Assembly (NCBI RefSeq): GCF_044769865.1
Contig: NZ_JBIZWA010000001.1
Location: forward strand, 682,001 to 746,000
Direction of reading: 5' to 3'
From: Homoserinimonas sp044769865
GTDB lineage: Bacteria > Actinomycetota > Actinomycetes > Actinomycetales > Microbacteriaceae
DNA: 64,000 nt
The notes under the pieces were generated by a model. It saw nothing but the letters and a program-made list of their open reading frames with translations. It made no database searches and was not told the DNA's origin. A program made the position numbers and the translations under genes. Shown piece by piece: positions 23,271-32,082 of this stretch. How positions within the stretch are numbered: position 1 is the stretch's first letter; each line of letters begins with the position of its first letter.

Positions 23271-24374
23271 ATGGCCCAGATCACGAAGACCGTCACGACC
23301 CTCGCCGACGGCCGCGAACTCATCTACTTCGACGACGCCGACACGAGCCTCAGTGGCGAGCGGGCGGTCGACGCGCGCACGCTCGACCCGCGACTGGCCA
23401 CAGCGACCATGCGGCAGGACGTGCTGACGGGCGACTGGATCTCGGTCGCCGCCGCACGGCAGAACCGCGTGTTCCTGCCGCCAGCGCACCAGGACCCACT
23501 CGCGCCGGCCACCCCCGAGAACCCCAGCGAGATCCCCTCGAACTACGACGTCGCCGTCTTCGAGAACCGATCCCCCTCCTTTGGCCCCGAGGTCGGCGAG
23601 GCGGATGTCGCGGGGATCGGCTTCGAGCGCACGGCCCCCTCCTACGGCCGCTGCGAGGTCGTCTGCTTCAGCCCCGAACACGAGGGCTCCTTTGGCACGC
23701 AGACCCCGTCGCGCGCCCGCACCGTCATCGAGGCGTGGGCCGACCGCACCGCCGCACTGTCGGCGATGCCGGGCATCCGCCAGGTCTTTCCCTTCGAGAA
23801 CCGCGGCCAGGAGATCGGCGTCACGCTGCCCCACCCGCACGGGCAGATCTACGCCTACCCCTACGTGACGCCGCGCACGCAGCGGCTGCTCGCATCCATC
23901 GACGAGCTCGGGCCCGACCTCTTCGAGCGGATGCTCGACCGCGAGCGCTCCTCGACGCGCGTGCTGCTGAGCGGTGAACACTGGACGGCCTTCGTGCCCT
24001 TCGCCGCCCGCTGGCCCATCGAGGTGCACATGCTGCCGCACCGCCACGTGCCCGACTTCGCCGCGACGAACGAGGAGGAACGCGACGAGCTCTCGCACCT
24101 CTACCTCGAGCTGCTGCGCGGCATCGACGCCGTCTACGACACCCCGACCCCCTACATCGCCGCATGGCACCAGGCACCGGTCGACCTCGCGCGTGACAGT
24201 GTGCGCCTGTCGCTCCAGCTCACCTCTCCGAGGCGCGCCGCCGACAAGCTCAAGTTCCTCGCCGGCTCCGAGGCCGCCATGGGGGCCTGGATCGGCGACG
24301 TGCCGCCCGAGCGCAGCGCCGAGCTCGTGCGCGAGGGCATCGAGCGGGCACGTGCCACGAAAGGAACCGCATGA
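23271..24374 (+). CDS. galT: Galactose-1-phosphate uridylyltransferase
   Basis: Leloir-pathway enzyme transferring UMP between UDP-glucose and galactose-1-phosphate; 367 residues. The active-site motif HPHGQ is present in LPHPHGQIYAYP with H188 and the nucleophile H190. The N-terminal ATMRQDVLTGDWISVAAARQNR and the VAVFENRSPSF segment are typical of the family. An AAAGGG ribosome site precedes the ATG. It overlaps galK as ATGA. A galE gene is not seen in the window. Confidence 0.96.
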   Translation: MAQITKTVTTLADGRELIYFDDADTSLSGERAVDARTLDPRLATATMRQDVLTGDWISVAAARQNRVFLPPAHQDPLAPATPENPSEIPSNYDVAVFENRSPSFGPEVGEADVAGIGFERTAPSYGRCEVVCFSPEHEGSFGTQTPSRARTVIEAWADRTAALSAMPGIRQVFPFENRGQEIGVTLPHPHGQIYAYPYVTPRTQRLLASIDELGPDLFERMLDRERSSTRVLLSGEHWTAFVPFAARWPIEVHMLPHRHVPDFAATNEEERDELSHLYLELLRGIDAVYDTPTPYIAAWHQAPVDLARDSVRLSLQLTSPRRAADKLKFLAGSEAAMGAWIGDVPPERSAELVREGIERARATKGTA

Positions 24375-25528
24375 GCGACATCAGGGATGACGCACGCCAG
24401 GGCTTTGCCGAGACCTTCGGCCACGAGGCATCCGGGGTCTGGTCCGCGCCTGGGCGCGTGAACCTAATCGGCGAGCACACCGACTACAACGAGGGCTTCG
24501 TGCTGCCCCTCGCGATCAACCGTCGCACGGTCGTCGCGCTCGGGCCGCGGGACGACGGCATCCTGCGCGTCGCGAGCGCCTTCGCCGACGAGGTCGCCGA
24601 GATCGCCCTCGCCGACCTCGCTCCCGAACGGCTCGCCGGCTGGGCCGCCTACCCGCTCGGCGTCGCGTGGGCCCTCGGCCAGCACGGTGCCGACCTCGCC
24701 GCGGTTCCCGGGGTCGACCTCTTCATCGACTCCGACGTCCCCGTCGGCGCCGGCCTCTCGTCCTCCGCCGCGATCGAGAGCTCGGTCGCCCTCGCGCTCA
24801 ACGACGTGTGGCAGCTCGGCTTCGACCGTAGCACCCTCGCTCGTGTCGGCCAGCTCGCCGAGAACGAGGCGGTCGGCGCCCCCACGGGCATCATGGACCA
24901 GTCGGCGGCGCTGCTCGGGGAGACTGACTCCGCCGTCTTCCTCGACTGCCGCAGCCTGCACGCCGAGATCGTCGACCTCGGCTTCGAGCGGGCGGGCCTC
25001 GCCCTCGTCATCATTGACACGGGCGTCTCGCACTCACACGCGACAGGCGGCTACCGCGATCGTCGCGAGTCCTGCGAGCGGGGGGCACGGATGCTCGGGG
25101 TCGAGCACCTGCGCGACCTCAGTGTCGACGACCTCGAGCGGGCGCGCACGACCCTCGACGACGAGACCTTCCGGCGCGTGCGCCACATAGTGACCGAGAA
25201 CCAGCGCGTGCTCGACACCGTGCGCACGCTGCGGGAACAGGGTCCCACGGCGATCGGCGAGCTGCTGGATGCCTCGCATGCCTCCATGCGCGACGACTTC
25301 GAGATCTCCGTGCCCGAGCTCGACCTTGCGGTCGAGGTCGCGAACGCGAACGGTGCCCTCGGTGCACGAATGACGGGTGGCGGCTTTGGCGGGGCGGCGA
25401 TCGCGCTCGCTCCCTTTGACGCCGTCTCGCGCATCCAGGTCGGCATCGACGGCGCGTTCGCCGAGCACGGCTTCGGCCAGCCGGAGATGTTCGTCGTGGC
25501 TGCCTCTCATGGAGCAATGAGAGAGTAG
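24371..25528 (+). CDS. galK: Galactokinase
   Basis: GHMP-family sugar kinase phosphorylating galactose at C1; 385 residues. The galactose signature GRVNLIGEHTDYNEGFVLP is complete near residue 25-45, the ATP-binding motif PVGAGLSSSAAIES lies near residue 125, and the third motif is GARMTGGGFGGAAI. The start overlaps the galT stop by 4 bp, so the pair is a coupled operon. trpF follows after only 4 bp and may be read from the same transcript. Confidence 0.96.
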   Translation: MSDIRDDARQGFAETFGHEASGVWSAPGRVNLIGEHTDYNEGFVLPLAINRRTVVALGPRDDGILRVASAFADEVAEIALADLAPERLAGWAAYPLGVAWALGQHGADLAAVPGVDLFIDSDVPVGAGLSSSAAIESSVALALNDVWQLGFDRSTLARVGQLAENEAVGAPTGIMDQSAALLGETDSAVFLDCRSLHAEIVDLGFERAGLALVIIDTGVSHSHATGGYRDRRESCERGARMLGVEHLRDLSVDDLERARTTLDDETFRRVRHIVTENQRVLDTVRTLREQGPTAIGELLDASHASMRDDFEISVPELDLAVEVANANGALGARMTGGGFGGAAIALAPFDAVSRIQVGIDGAFAEHGFGQPEMFVVAASHGAMRE

Positions 25529-25532
25529 GCGC

Positions 25533-26132
25533 ATGTTCGTCAAGATCTGCGGCCTCAGTGAACGCGTCCACGTCTACGACGCGATCGAAGCGGGCGCAGA
25601 CGCCGTCGGCCTCGTGCTCACCCCGAGTCCCCGCTTCGTGACGGCGGATGCCGCCAAGGACCTGGTCGCCGCCGCCGAGGAGCGCGTGCTCACGGTCGGG
25701 GTGTTCCGCGACGAGACCGTCGACGAGATCGAACGGCTCGCGGAGGCATCCGGAGTCTCGGCGATCCAGGTGCACGGCAACCGCAGCCGCGCCGAGATCT
25801 CGAAGCTCGGGATGATCGGCCGCACGCTCATCCGCGCCGTGCCCTTCGACGACCCGAGCCTCGAGGAGAACTTCGGGGAACACATGCTGCTCGTCGACGC
25901 ACCGAAGCCGGGCTCGGGCGAGGTCTGGGACTACGCGGCCATGTCGGGCCTGACGCTGTCGGATGTCGGTGGTCGCTGGCTTCTCGCCGGTGGACTCACC
26001 CCCGACAACGTGGCCTCCGCAATCGCCGCCGCGACACCGTGGGGCGTCGATGTGTCGAGCGGCGTCGAGACCGCACCGGGCGTCAAGTCGAGCGAACTCA
26101 TCCGGAGCTTCGTCTCCGCCGCCAAGGCCTAG
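25533..26132 (+). CDS. trpF: Phosphoribosylanthranilate isomerase
   Basis: TIM-barrel enzyme of tryptophan biosynthesis converting phosphoribosylanthranilate to CdRP; 199 residues. The catalytic cysteine is in KICGL (C6), the catalytic aspartate in LLVDAPKPGSGEVWDY, and the phosphate-binding loops are LAGGLTPDNV and VDVSSGVE. It lies directly after galK rather than in a trp operon, so expression may follow galactose genes. Many actinobacteria use PriA instead of TrpF, so a genuine TrpF is noteworthy here. Confidence 0.88.
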   Translation: MFVKICGLSERVHVYDAIEAGADAVGLVLTPSPRFVTADAAKDLVAAAEERVLTVGVFRDETVDEIERLAEASGVSAIQVHGNRSRAEISKLGMIGRTLIRAVPFDDPSLEENFGEHMLLVDAPKPGSGEVWDYAAMSGLTLSDVGGRWLLAGGLTPDNVASAIAAATPWGVDVSSGVETAPGVKSSELIRSFVSAAKA

Positions 26133-26143
26133 CCTCCACAGCC

Positions 26144-26222
26144 CAGGAGCCGCCTTTCACAGGTCAGGAGCCACCTTTCACAATTCAGGACCGGAACGGC
26201 ATCGTTCCTGAATTGTGAAAGG
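26144..26222. repeat. 21-bp tandem repeats followed by a perfect hairpin
   Basis: Two 21-bp units (26144-26164 and 26165-26185) differ at few bases and both contain CCTTTCACA; a third partial unit begins CAGGACC. The second unit forms the left arm of an inverted repeat, CCTTTCACAATTCAGGA at 26174-26190, with its exact complement at 26206-26222. It lies between the convergent trpF and liv genes and looks like an intergenic repeat element rather than a simple terminator. Confidence 0.7.
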
Positions 26223-26226
26223 CGAA

Positions 26227-26254
26227 GGGGCCGCCGCGCGAACGCGGCGACCCC
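26227..26254. terminator. GC-rich hairpin between trpF and livJ
   Basis: Arms GGGGCCGCCGCG (26227-26238) and 26243-26254 pair with one mismatch around a CGAA tetraloop. There is no T tract, as is common for actinobacterial terminators. It could serve both convergent transcripts. Confidence 0.55.
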
Positions 26255-26270
26255 TCACTGTGTGCCTTGC

Positions 26271-27551
26271 TTACTCGGCGCCGGGGATGCCGTTCTCGAA
26301 CGGAACCTGGCCGCCCGTGTACTCCGTGACCTCGCCGTCTTCGTAGACGTAGGGAGTGCCGAAGTATGCCTGCACGCCGCTCTTCACCTGGCTGAGCTGC
26401 ACGCCGGTGTTACCAGTGTGGTCCTCAGGCGAGTAGCCGAGGGGCACGAGGCCCGAGCCCTTGACCGCGCCCGACTCGATCGCCTCGACGATCGACTCAC
26501 GCGTGGGGTTGTCGCCAGCTGCCGCGAGCGCCTCAGCGAACATGTACGCCATGTTCATGCCGAAGATGTCGTTGCCGCCGATCTCGCCGCCGCCGTTGTA
26601 CTCGTCCTGCACCATCTGGAAGTGCTCGATCCAGGGGTCGTCCTGGTTGGTCTCGAGCGAGAGGTAGAACGTGCTGATGAAGTTCTCCAGCAGCAGGGGT
26701 GCATTCTCCTGGAGGTAGTCCTTCTCGAGCGTGCCGTAGTCACCACCGGCCGAGGTGGCCATCCACTGCGGGAAGAAGCCGAGCTGCGCGGCCGTTCCCA
26801 CGGCGAGTGCCGTGAACCCGTTGATGCTGGCGAGGAACACGACGTCGCAGTTCGCAGCCTTGAGAGCGCTGATCTGGGCCGTCACGTCCTGGTTCGCGAC
26901 CGAGTAGCGCTCGCTCGCGGCGAGGCCGTCAGCGCCGAGGATCTCGAGTGCGCCCTTCTCGAAGTCGTCACCGAAGTCGTCGTCCTGGCCGAACATGCAG
27001 TAGGTGCCGTCGGGCATCTCCGTCTGTGCGTAGTGCGCGAGGATGGCCGCCTCAGCGATGTACTCCGAGTTGTAGCCGAAGGTCCACGGGTACTTCTCCG
27101 GCTGGTCCCACATCGGCGACCCGCCCGAGACGAAGAGGTCGGGGACCTCGTTCTCGTTGAGGAAGTCGATGACGGCGCTGTGCGTCGGCGTGCCGAGGCC
27201 ACCGAGGATCGCGAAGACCTCCTCCTGCAGCACGAGGTCACGCACGACCGTCTGCGTGTTGGCGGGGTTGTAGCCATCGTCCTTGACGATGAACTCGATC
27301 TCGCGACCGTTGATGCCGCCGTTGTCGTTGATGTAGTCGAAGTACGCGCTCGTCGCAGCCGAGATCGACGAGAAGCCGGCTGCGGCCGGACCCGTGAGCG
27401 GCTGGTGCGTGCCGATCACGATCTTGTCTTCAGTTACACCGGGCACGTCCTGGGCGTCGCCTCCGCCGCCTCCGGGCGAGGAGCACGCCGCGAGGGCGAG
27501 CACAGAAGCGGCACCCACGACCGCGAATGCGCGATTCCTTTTGAGAGTCAT
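26271..27551 (-). CDS. livJ: Branched-chain amino acid-type ABC transporter substrate-binding lipoprotein
   Basis: Periplasmic-type binding protein anchored as a lipoprotein, 426 residues. The signal peptide ends LALAAC with the lipid cysteine at C23, followed by a glycine-rich linker. The mature protein has the two-lobed fold of the LivJ/Leu-Ile-Val family, with the IVIGTHQPLTGPAAAG opening and the KDDGYNPANT segment. The family also binds amides, urea, aromatics and carboxylic acids, so the substrate is open. A good AGAAAGG ribosome site precedes the ATG. It is the last gene of the livG-F-H-M-J string. Confidence 0.88.
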   Translation of the reverse strand: MTLKRNRAFAVVGAASVLALAACSSPGGGGGDAQDVPGVTEDKIVIGTHQPLTGPAAAGFSSISAATSAYFDYINDNGGINGREIEFIVKDDGYNPANTQTVVRDLVLQEEVFAILGGLGTPTHSAVIDFLNENEVPDLFVSGGSPMWDQPEKYPWTFGYNSEYIAEAAILAHYAQTEMPDGTYCMFGQDDDFGDDFEKGALEILGADGLAASERYSVANQDVTAQISALKAANCDVVFLASINGFTALAVGTAAQLGFFPQWMATSAGGDYGTLEKDYLQENAPLLLENFISTFYLSLETNQDDPWIEHFQMVQDEYNGGGEIGGNDIFGMNMAYMFAEALAAAGDNPTRESIVEAIESGAVKGSGLVPLGYSPEDHTGNTGVQLSQVKSGVQAYFGTPYVYEDGEVTEYTGGQVPFENGIPGAE

Positions 27552-27596
27552 CTTTGACCTTTCTGTGGTGATTGGTTGGTGCTTGGGTATTTCGGG

Positions 27597-28640
27597 TTAT
27601 TTCGGGACAGGAACTGATTGCGGAGTTCCTCGGGATTGCATCTTGAGCCGGCCCTTGCGGAGGAGGCCCTGGATGCCGAGGGGAGCGACGATCACGACGA
27701 GCACCATGATGGCGCCGAACAGTCCGACCGCGAGGTTACCGTCGAGGCGCTGTGCGACCTCGGGCGACAGGGACAGGCTCTTGGTAAGGGAGCCGATGGC
27801 ATCCGGCAGCACGACAAGGAGGATGGACCCCCAGAGCGCGCCGTAGAGGGTGCCGATCCCACCGATGACTGCGGCCATCAGCAGGAAGAGGGAGAAGACG
27901 AGGCTGAAGGCCCCGGGGCTAGCGCTCTGGGTCATGAAGGCGAGCACAGCACCGCCGGCGCCCGCTGCCGCCGAGCTGACCGTGAACGCGATCACCTTGG
28001 TGCGCGCGACGTTGACCCCGGCGATCGCGGCGGCGACCTCGTTGTCTCGCACGGCACGCATCTGGCGACCGAAGTTGCCCTTCATGAGGTTGCGCAGCAG
28101 GATCACGACGAGCGCAGCACACGCGATCGCGACCCATGCCTGGAACATCTCGGTGCCGCCTCGACCCGCGAGGAACTCGGGCCTGCGCTCGACCGAGATG
28201 TAGAGGCCCTGGTCGCCGTTGAAGACGTCGGAGAAGCGGCTCGTGATCGCGGGAAGGGCGAGCACAAGCGCCAGGGTCACACCGGCGAGGTAGGGCCCGT
28301 GCAGTCGCGCCGCCGCGAGCCCGACGATGAGGCCGAGCACTGCCGCGCCCGCGACGGCCGCGAGGATCGGCAGGATGAGCAGCACTGGGCCGGTGACCTC
28401 CTGCTCCGCGAGGCCGTTCGCCGTGAAGGCGTAGCAGTACGCACCGCAGGCCGCGAGCGCCGCGTGGCCGAGCGAGAGCTGCCCGTTGACGCCCGTGAGC
28501 ATCGTGAGGCCGGCCACGACGCAGAGGTATGCGGCGATCGTGGCGAGTTGGTAGTTGCGGTACGGGTCGAGCACGAAGGTGAGACCGATGACCGCGACGA
28601 GGCCCACAAGGCCGATGATGAGTGTGGTGCGACTGCTCAT
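27597..28640 (-). CDS. livM: Branched-chain amino acid-type ABC permease LivM
   Basis: Second permease of the importer, 347 residues with about eight to nine hydrophobic helices. The family motifs NGQLSLGHAALAACGAY near the N-terminus and MRAVRDNEVAAAIAGVNVARTKV in the cytoplasmic coupling loop are clear. The start overlaps livH as ATGA, so the permeases are co-translated. A 45-bp gap with a ribosome site separates it from livJ. Confidence 0.9.
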   Translation of the reverse strand: MSSRTTLIIGLVGLVAVIGLTFVLDPYRNYQLATIAAYLCVVAGLTMLTGVNGQLSLGHAALAACGAYCYAFTANGLAEQEVTGPVLLILPILAAVAGAAVLGLIVGLAAARLHGPYLAGVTLALVLALPAITSRFSDVFNGDQGLYISVERRPEFLAGRGGTEMFQAWVAIACAALVVILLRNLMKGNFGRQMRAVRDNEVAAAIAGVNVARTKVIAFTVSSAAAGAGGAVLAFMTQSASPGAFSLVFSLFLLMAAVIGGIGTLYGALWGSILLVVLPDAIGSLTKSLSLSPEVAQRLDGNLAVGLFGAIMVLVVIVAPLGIQGLLRKGRLKMQSRGTPQSVPVPK

Positions 28641-29521
28641 GCTGTGCGCTCCTTGGTGACTGAGAAGATTCCGCCGGGCTTGATGAGGAGCACCGCCAGG
28701 AGGAGCACGAGCACGGCGACGGGAGAGAGCGTCGCGCCCAGGTATCCGCTCACCCAGCTGAGCAGCACGCCGACCACGAGGCCGCCGATGACCGCTCCGG
28801 GGGCGGAGTCGAGCCCGCCGACCACCGCGATCGTGAATGCGTAGACAAACACGGCATCAGTGGAGTGCGGGTTGAGCCCGAGCTCCGTGGGGACCACGAG
28901 GAGCGCAGCCAGTGCGCTGAGCGCGGATGCGAGCATCCATCCGAGCGTGATCATGCGGTTCGAGCGAACCCCCAGGAGACGCGCGAGTTCGGGCGAGAAC
29001 GCGGCTGCGCGCATCCGGAGCCCCACGTTCGTCTTGCCGAAGAGCACGGCCAGGCCGATCACGACGAAGCCGACACAGGCGAACACGAAGAGGTCGTAGG
29101 CCGAGATCGACAGCCCCGCGAGCCACGGCAGCGGACTCTGGCTGAAGGGAACCTGCATCGGGTGGTAGCCGTTGCCGAACAGCATGCCGATGATCGCCTG
29201 GATGACAAGCAGCACTCCGAGAGCAGCGATCACCGAGTTGAGCGGGTTGACCGAGCTGACGTAGCGCATGACCCCACGCTCCACGACGAAGCCGATCGCC
29301 GCTCCCCCCAAAAGTGCGGCCACGAGCCCGAGCCAGTAGTTGCCCGTTGCCGAGGTCACGACGAAGGCGAGATACGTGGCCGCCATCGCGATGGCGCCCT
29401 GTGAGAAGTTGATGATGCGCGCTGCACGCCAGATGAGCACGAGCGAGAGAGCGAATACTGCCAGCACGGCACCACGGGCGAGCCCGTCGACCGTGAGGAA
29501 TAAGAAGCGTTCCAGTTCCAT
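28637..29521 (-). CDS. livH: Branched-chain amino acid-type ABC permease LivH
   Basis: First permease of the importer, 294 residues with about eight membrane helices. The family motif IINFSQGAIAMAATYLAF is present near residue 35, and the coupling loop reads MRAAAFSPELARLLGVRSNRM. It starts one base into the livF stop (TGATG-type overlap) and overlaps livM by 4 bp, showing tight operon packing. Confidence 0.9.
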   Translation of the reverse strand: MELERFLFLTVDGLARGAVLAVFALSLVLIWRAARIINFSQGAIAMAATYLAFVVTSATGNYWLGLVAALLGGAAIGFVVERGVMRYVSSVNPLNSVIAALGVLLVIQAIIGMLFGNGYHPMQVPFSQSPLPWLAGLSISAYDLFVFACVGFVVIGLAVLFGKTNVGLRMRAAAFSPELARLLGVRSNRMITLGWMLASALSALAALLVVPTELGLNPHSTDAVFVYAFTIAVVGGLDSAPGAVIGGLVVGVLLSWVSGYLGATLSPVAVLVLLLAVLLIKPGGIFSVTKERTA

Positions 29522-30237
29522 CAGAACCCCAGGTAGGTGTGTCGGAGGTCGGTGTCGGCCGCGAGTTCCGCAGCGGGCCGGGCAGCGACGACGCGGCCCA
29601 GGTTGAGAACGACGCCGTGGTCGGCCACGGAGAGCGCACTGCGCACGTTCTGTTCGATCAGCAGCACGGTGAGGCCGGTCTCGTCACGGAGGCGACCGAG
29701 GAGCTGCAGGATCTGGGCGGTGATGCGGGGCGCAAGGCCGAGCGAAGGCTCGTCGAGCAGCAGGAGCTTCGGCTTGGCCATGAGTGCGCGGCCGATGGCG
29801 AGCATCTGCCGCTCACCCCCGGAAAGCTGGTGGCCCGCCGACTTGCGACGGTTCTGCAGCGGCTCGAAGAGTTCGTATACCTCGGCGAGGGTGCGGGACG
29901 ACTCAGCCGAGTTGCCGCGCCAGAGCCCTCCGAGGCGAAGGTTCTCGTCGACTGTCAGCTCGGTGATGACACCGCGACCCTCCGGCACGAGGGCGAGCCC
30001 GTTGCGCACCATGTCTTCGACCTTGACCTTGCTGAGGTCTGTACCGCCCATGCGGATGCTTCCCGCACTGGGCCGGATCTGCCCCATGATCGTGCGGAGG
30101 AGGGTGGTCTTGCCCGCGCCATTCGCACCGACGACCGCGGTGATGCTGCGCTCCGGCACGGCGAGTTCGATGCCGTGCAGCACGGAGACGGGGCCGTAGC
30201 CCGCGCTGACCCCGTTGAGGGTGAGAAGGTCGCTCAC
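29521..30237 (-). CDS. livF: Branched-chain amino acid-type ABC ATPase LivF
   Basis: ATP-binding subunit of 238 residues. Walker A GANGAGKTT, signature LSGGERQM, Walker B LLLLDEPSLGLAP and the LLIEQNV H-loop region are all intact and typical of LivF. The GTG at 30237 overlaps the livG stop as GTGA. The reading frame stays open further upstream inside livG, but that portion has no LivF-like sequence, so the GTG is the real start. Confidence 0.92.
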   Translation of the reverse strand: MSDLLTLNGVSAGYGPVSVLHGIELAVPERSITAVVGANGAGKTTLLRTIMGQIRPSAGSIRMGGTDLSKVKVEDMVRNGLALVPEGRGVITELTVDENLRLGGLWRGNSAESSRTLAEVYELFEPLQNRRKSAGHQLSGGERQMLAIGRALMAKPKLLLLDEPSLGLAPRITAQILQLLGRLRDETGLTVLLIEQNVRSALSVADHGVVLNLGRVVAARPAAELAADTDLRHTYLGF

Positions 30238-31025
30238 GCGGCATCCACCCCCAGGTACGCCTCGGTGACGGCGGGGTTCGCGCTGACCTCTGCGGGAGTG
30301 CCCGTGGCGATCAGCTTGCCGAAGTCGAGCACGGCGATGCTGTCGCACACCGACATGACGAGGTCGACGTGGTGCTCGACGAGCACGACCGAGCAACCCT
30401 TGCCGGGGATCGAGCGGATGAGCTCGCCCAGTTCCTCGATCTCGTCGTGGCCGAGGCCACCGGCCGGCTCGTCGAGCAGCAGCAGCGAGGGCTCGCTGAC
30501 GAGGGCGCGCGCGATCGATACCTTCTTGCGAATCGCGTAGGGGAGCGTGTCGGGAAACGCCGCCGCATACTTCTCGATGCCGAGGGAGGCGAGGGTCGCC
30601 ATTGCTCGCTCCTTCTTCTCGCGCTCCTCGCGCGCGGCGCGGGGCAGGGAGAAGAGCTCCTCGACGAAGGTGTGACGGGTCGACGACTGGAGGCCTGCCA
30701 CCACGTTCTCCAGCACGGGCTGGCCGCTGAAGAGGCCGAGCCCTTGGAGCGTGCGCGCGATGCCGTGCTGCGTCAGTCGGTGGGCGCGGGGCCGCACCTC
30801 GGTGCCGTCGACCGACATCGTGCCGGAGGTCGGCTTGTAGACGCCGCACACGACGTTGAAGAGCGTGGTCTTGCCTGCGCCGTTGGGGCCCATGATTCCG
30901 ACGACTGAGCCGGCGGGAACCTCCACTGAGACCGAGTCGAGCGCGGTGAGTCCACCGAACTTGACCGTGATGTCCCTCAGGGCGAGCCGCGGCACGCTCG
31001 CTGGGCCGGGGTCATGAGCTGTCAT
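30234..31025 (-). CDS. livG: Branched-chain amino acid-type ABC ATPase LivG
   Basis: ATP-binding subunit of 263 residues. Walker A is GPNGAGKTT and Walker B LLLLDEPAGGLGHDE, with the EHHVDLVM H-loop. The signature segment reads LPYAIRKKVSIARAL in place of a textbook LSGGQ; LivG proteins often deviate here, but this one lacks the usual glycine-glutamine pair. The ATG at 31025 follows an AAAGGAGTGG ribosome site. It is preceded by a 70-bp gap after the quinone oxidoreductase gene, so an internal promoter is possible. Confidence 0.9.
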   Translation of the reverse strand: MTAHDPGPASVPRLALRDITVKFGGLTALDSVSVEVPAGSVVGIMGPNGAGKTTLFNVVCGVYKPTSGTMSVDGTEVRPRAHRLTQHGIARTLQGLGLFSGQPVLENVVAGLQSSTRHTFVEELFSLPRAAREEREKKERAMATLASLGIEKYAAAFPDTLPYAIRKKVSIARALVSEPSLLLLDEPAGGLGHDEIEELGELIRSIPGKGCSVVLVEHHVDLVMSVCDSIAVLDFGKLIATGTPAEVSANPAVTEAYLGVDAA

Positions 31026-31095
31026 GTGACCACTCCTTTGTGATGCTGTGTAAGTAGACATTCGGGTTGCCTATGTTCTCCGTCAGGGTTTCGTC

Positions 31096-32082
31096 TCAGT
31101 CCGGCTGCGCGACCTGTACGACGAGACGACCGACGGTGCTGCCGTCGCCGAGGCGCTGCACGGCGTCGGCAGCGTCTTCGAAGCTCACGACCTCGCTGAC
31201 GAGCGGTCGAATCGCACCGGCGTCGGCGAGCTGTGTCAGTTCGCGGTGTGCGTCGACGACGAGCTGCGGGTTCTTGCTGTTGTAGAGGCCCCAGTGGAGG
31301 CCGACGATGCTGTAGTTCTTGACCAGCGCGTGGTTGGCCTTGGCGGTCTGGATCTCGCCCCCGGCGAAGCCCACGACGACGATGCGGCCTTCGAAGGCGA
31401 CACACTTGGTGGAGCGCTGGAAGGTCTCGCCACCGACGGGGTCGTAGATGACATCCGCACCGCGTCCGCCGGTGTGCTCGTTGACGATCGCGACGAAGTC
31501 CTCTTCGCGCCGGTTGACGACGATGTCGGCACCCGCATCAAGGGCGACCTGCCGCTTGGCCTCGCTGCCGACGACGCCGATGACGGTGGCGCCTGCTGCC
31601 TTGCCGAGCTGTACAGCCGCAGTGCCGACACCGCCCGCCGCCGCCTGCACGAGCAGGGTTTCGCCCGCCTGGAGCTGGCCGCGGCGGTGCAGGCCGAACC
31701 AGCCCGTCTGGTGTCCGATGATGAGGGCGGATGCCTCAGCGTCGCTCAGTCCCTCTGGCGCTGGGAAGGTCGCGGCCGCCGGCACGATGACGGTTTCGGC
31801 CATGACTCCGATGTGCGACGAGACGACGCGGTCGCCGACTGAGAAGCCCTCGACCCCCTCGCCGATCGCGCTGACCTCGCCGCAGACCTCGATGCCGGGG
31901 CTGAAGGGCAGTTCGGGCTTGACTTGGTATTCGCCTCTCGCCAGCAAAACGTCAGGAAAGTTGATCGCGACCGCGCGCGATCGCAGCGCCAACTCGCCGG
32001 GGCCGGGTGTCGGCTCCTCGAGTTCGACGATCTGCATGACGTCTTTCGGCTCGCCGTGTGCTGTTACGTGCCATGCCCTCAT
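31096..32082 (-). CDS. NADPH:quinone oxidoreductase family protein (MDR superfamily)
   Basis: Zinc-free medium-chain dehydrogenase/reductase of 328 residues, resembling quinone oxidoreductase and enoyl reductases. It has the N-terminal catalytic fold (VAINFPDVLLARGEYQVKP), the dinucleotide-binding AAAGGVGTAAVQLGKAAGA motif and the GRGADVIYDPVGGETFQ segment. The metal-binding cysteine cluster of alcohol dehydrogenases is absent. It overlaps the TetR gene as ATGA and precedes the liv transporter genes, suggesting a role in the same catabolic regulon, possibly as an acyl-CoA or enone reductase. Confidence 0.85.
   Translation of the reverse strand: MRAWHVTAHGEPKDVMQIVELEEPTPGPGELALRSRAVAINFPDVLLARGEYQVKPELPFSPGIEVCGEVSAIGEGVEGFSVGDRVVSSHIGVMAETVIVPAAATFPAPEGLSDAEASALIIGHQTGWFGLHRRGQLQAGETLLVQAAAGGVGTAAVQLGKAAGATVIGVVGSEAKRQVALDAGADIVVNRREEDFVAIVNEHTGGRGADVIYDPVGGETFQRSTKCVAFEGRIVVVGFAGGEIQTAKANHALVKNYSIVGLHWGLYNSKNPQLVVDAHRELTQLADAGAIRPLVSEVVSFEDAADAVQRLGDGSTVGRLVVQVAQPD

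Noticed and set aside
30238..30849. LivF extended upstream, or a LivG-LivF frameshift
   Set aside because: Both proteins are complete at normal length with a GTGA overlap; the extension is livG in another frame.
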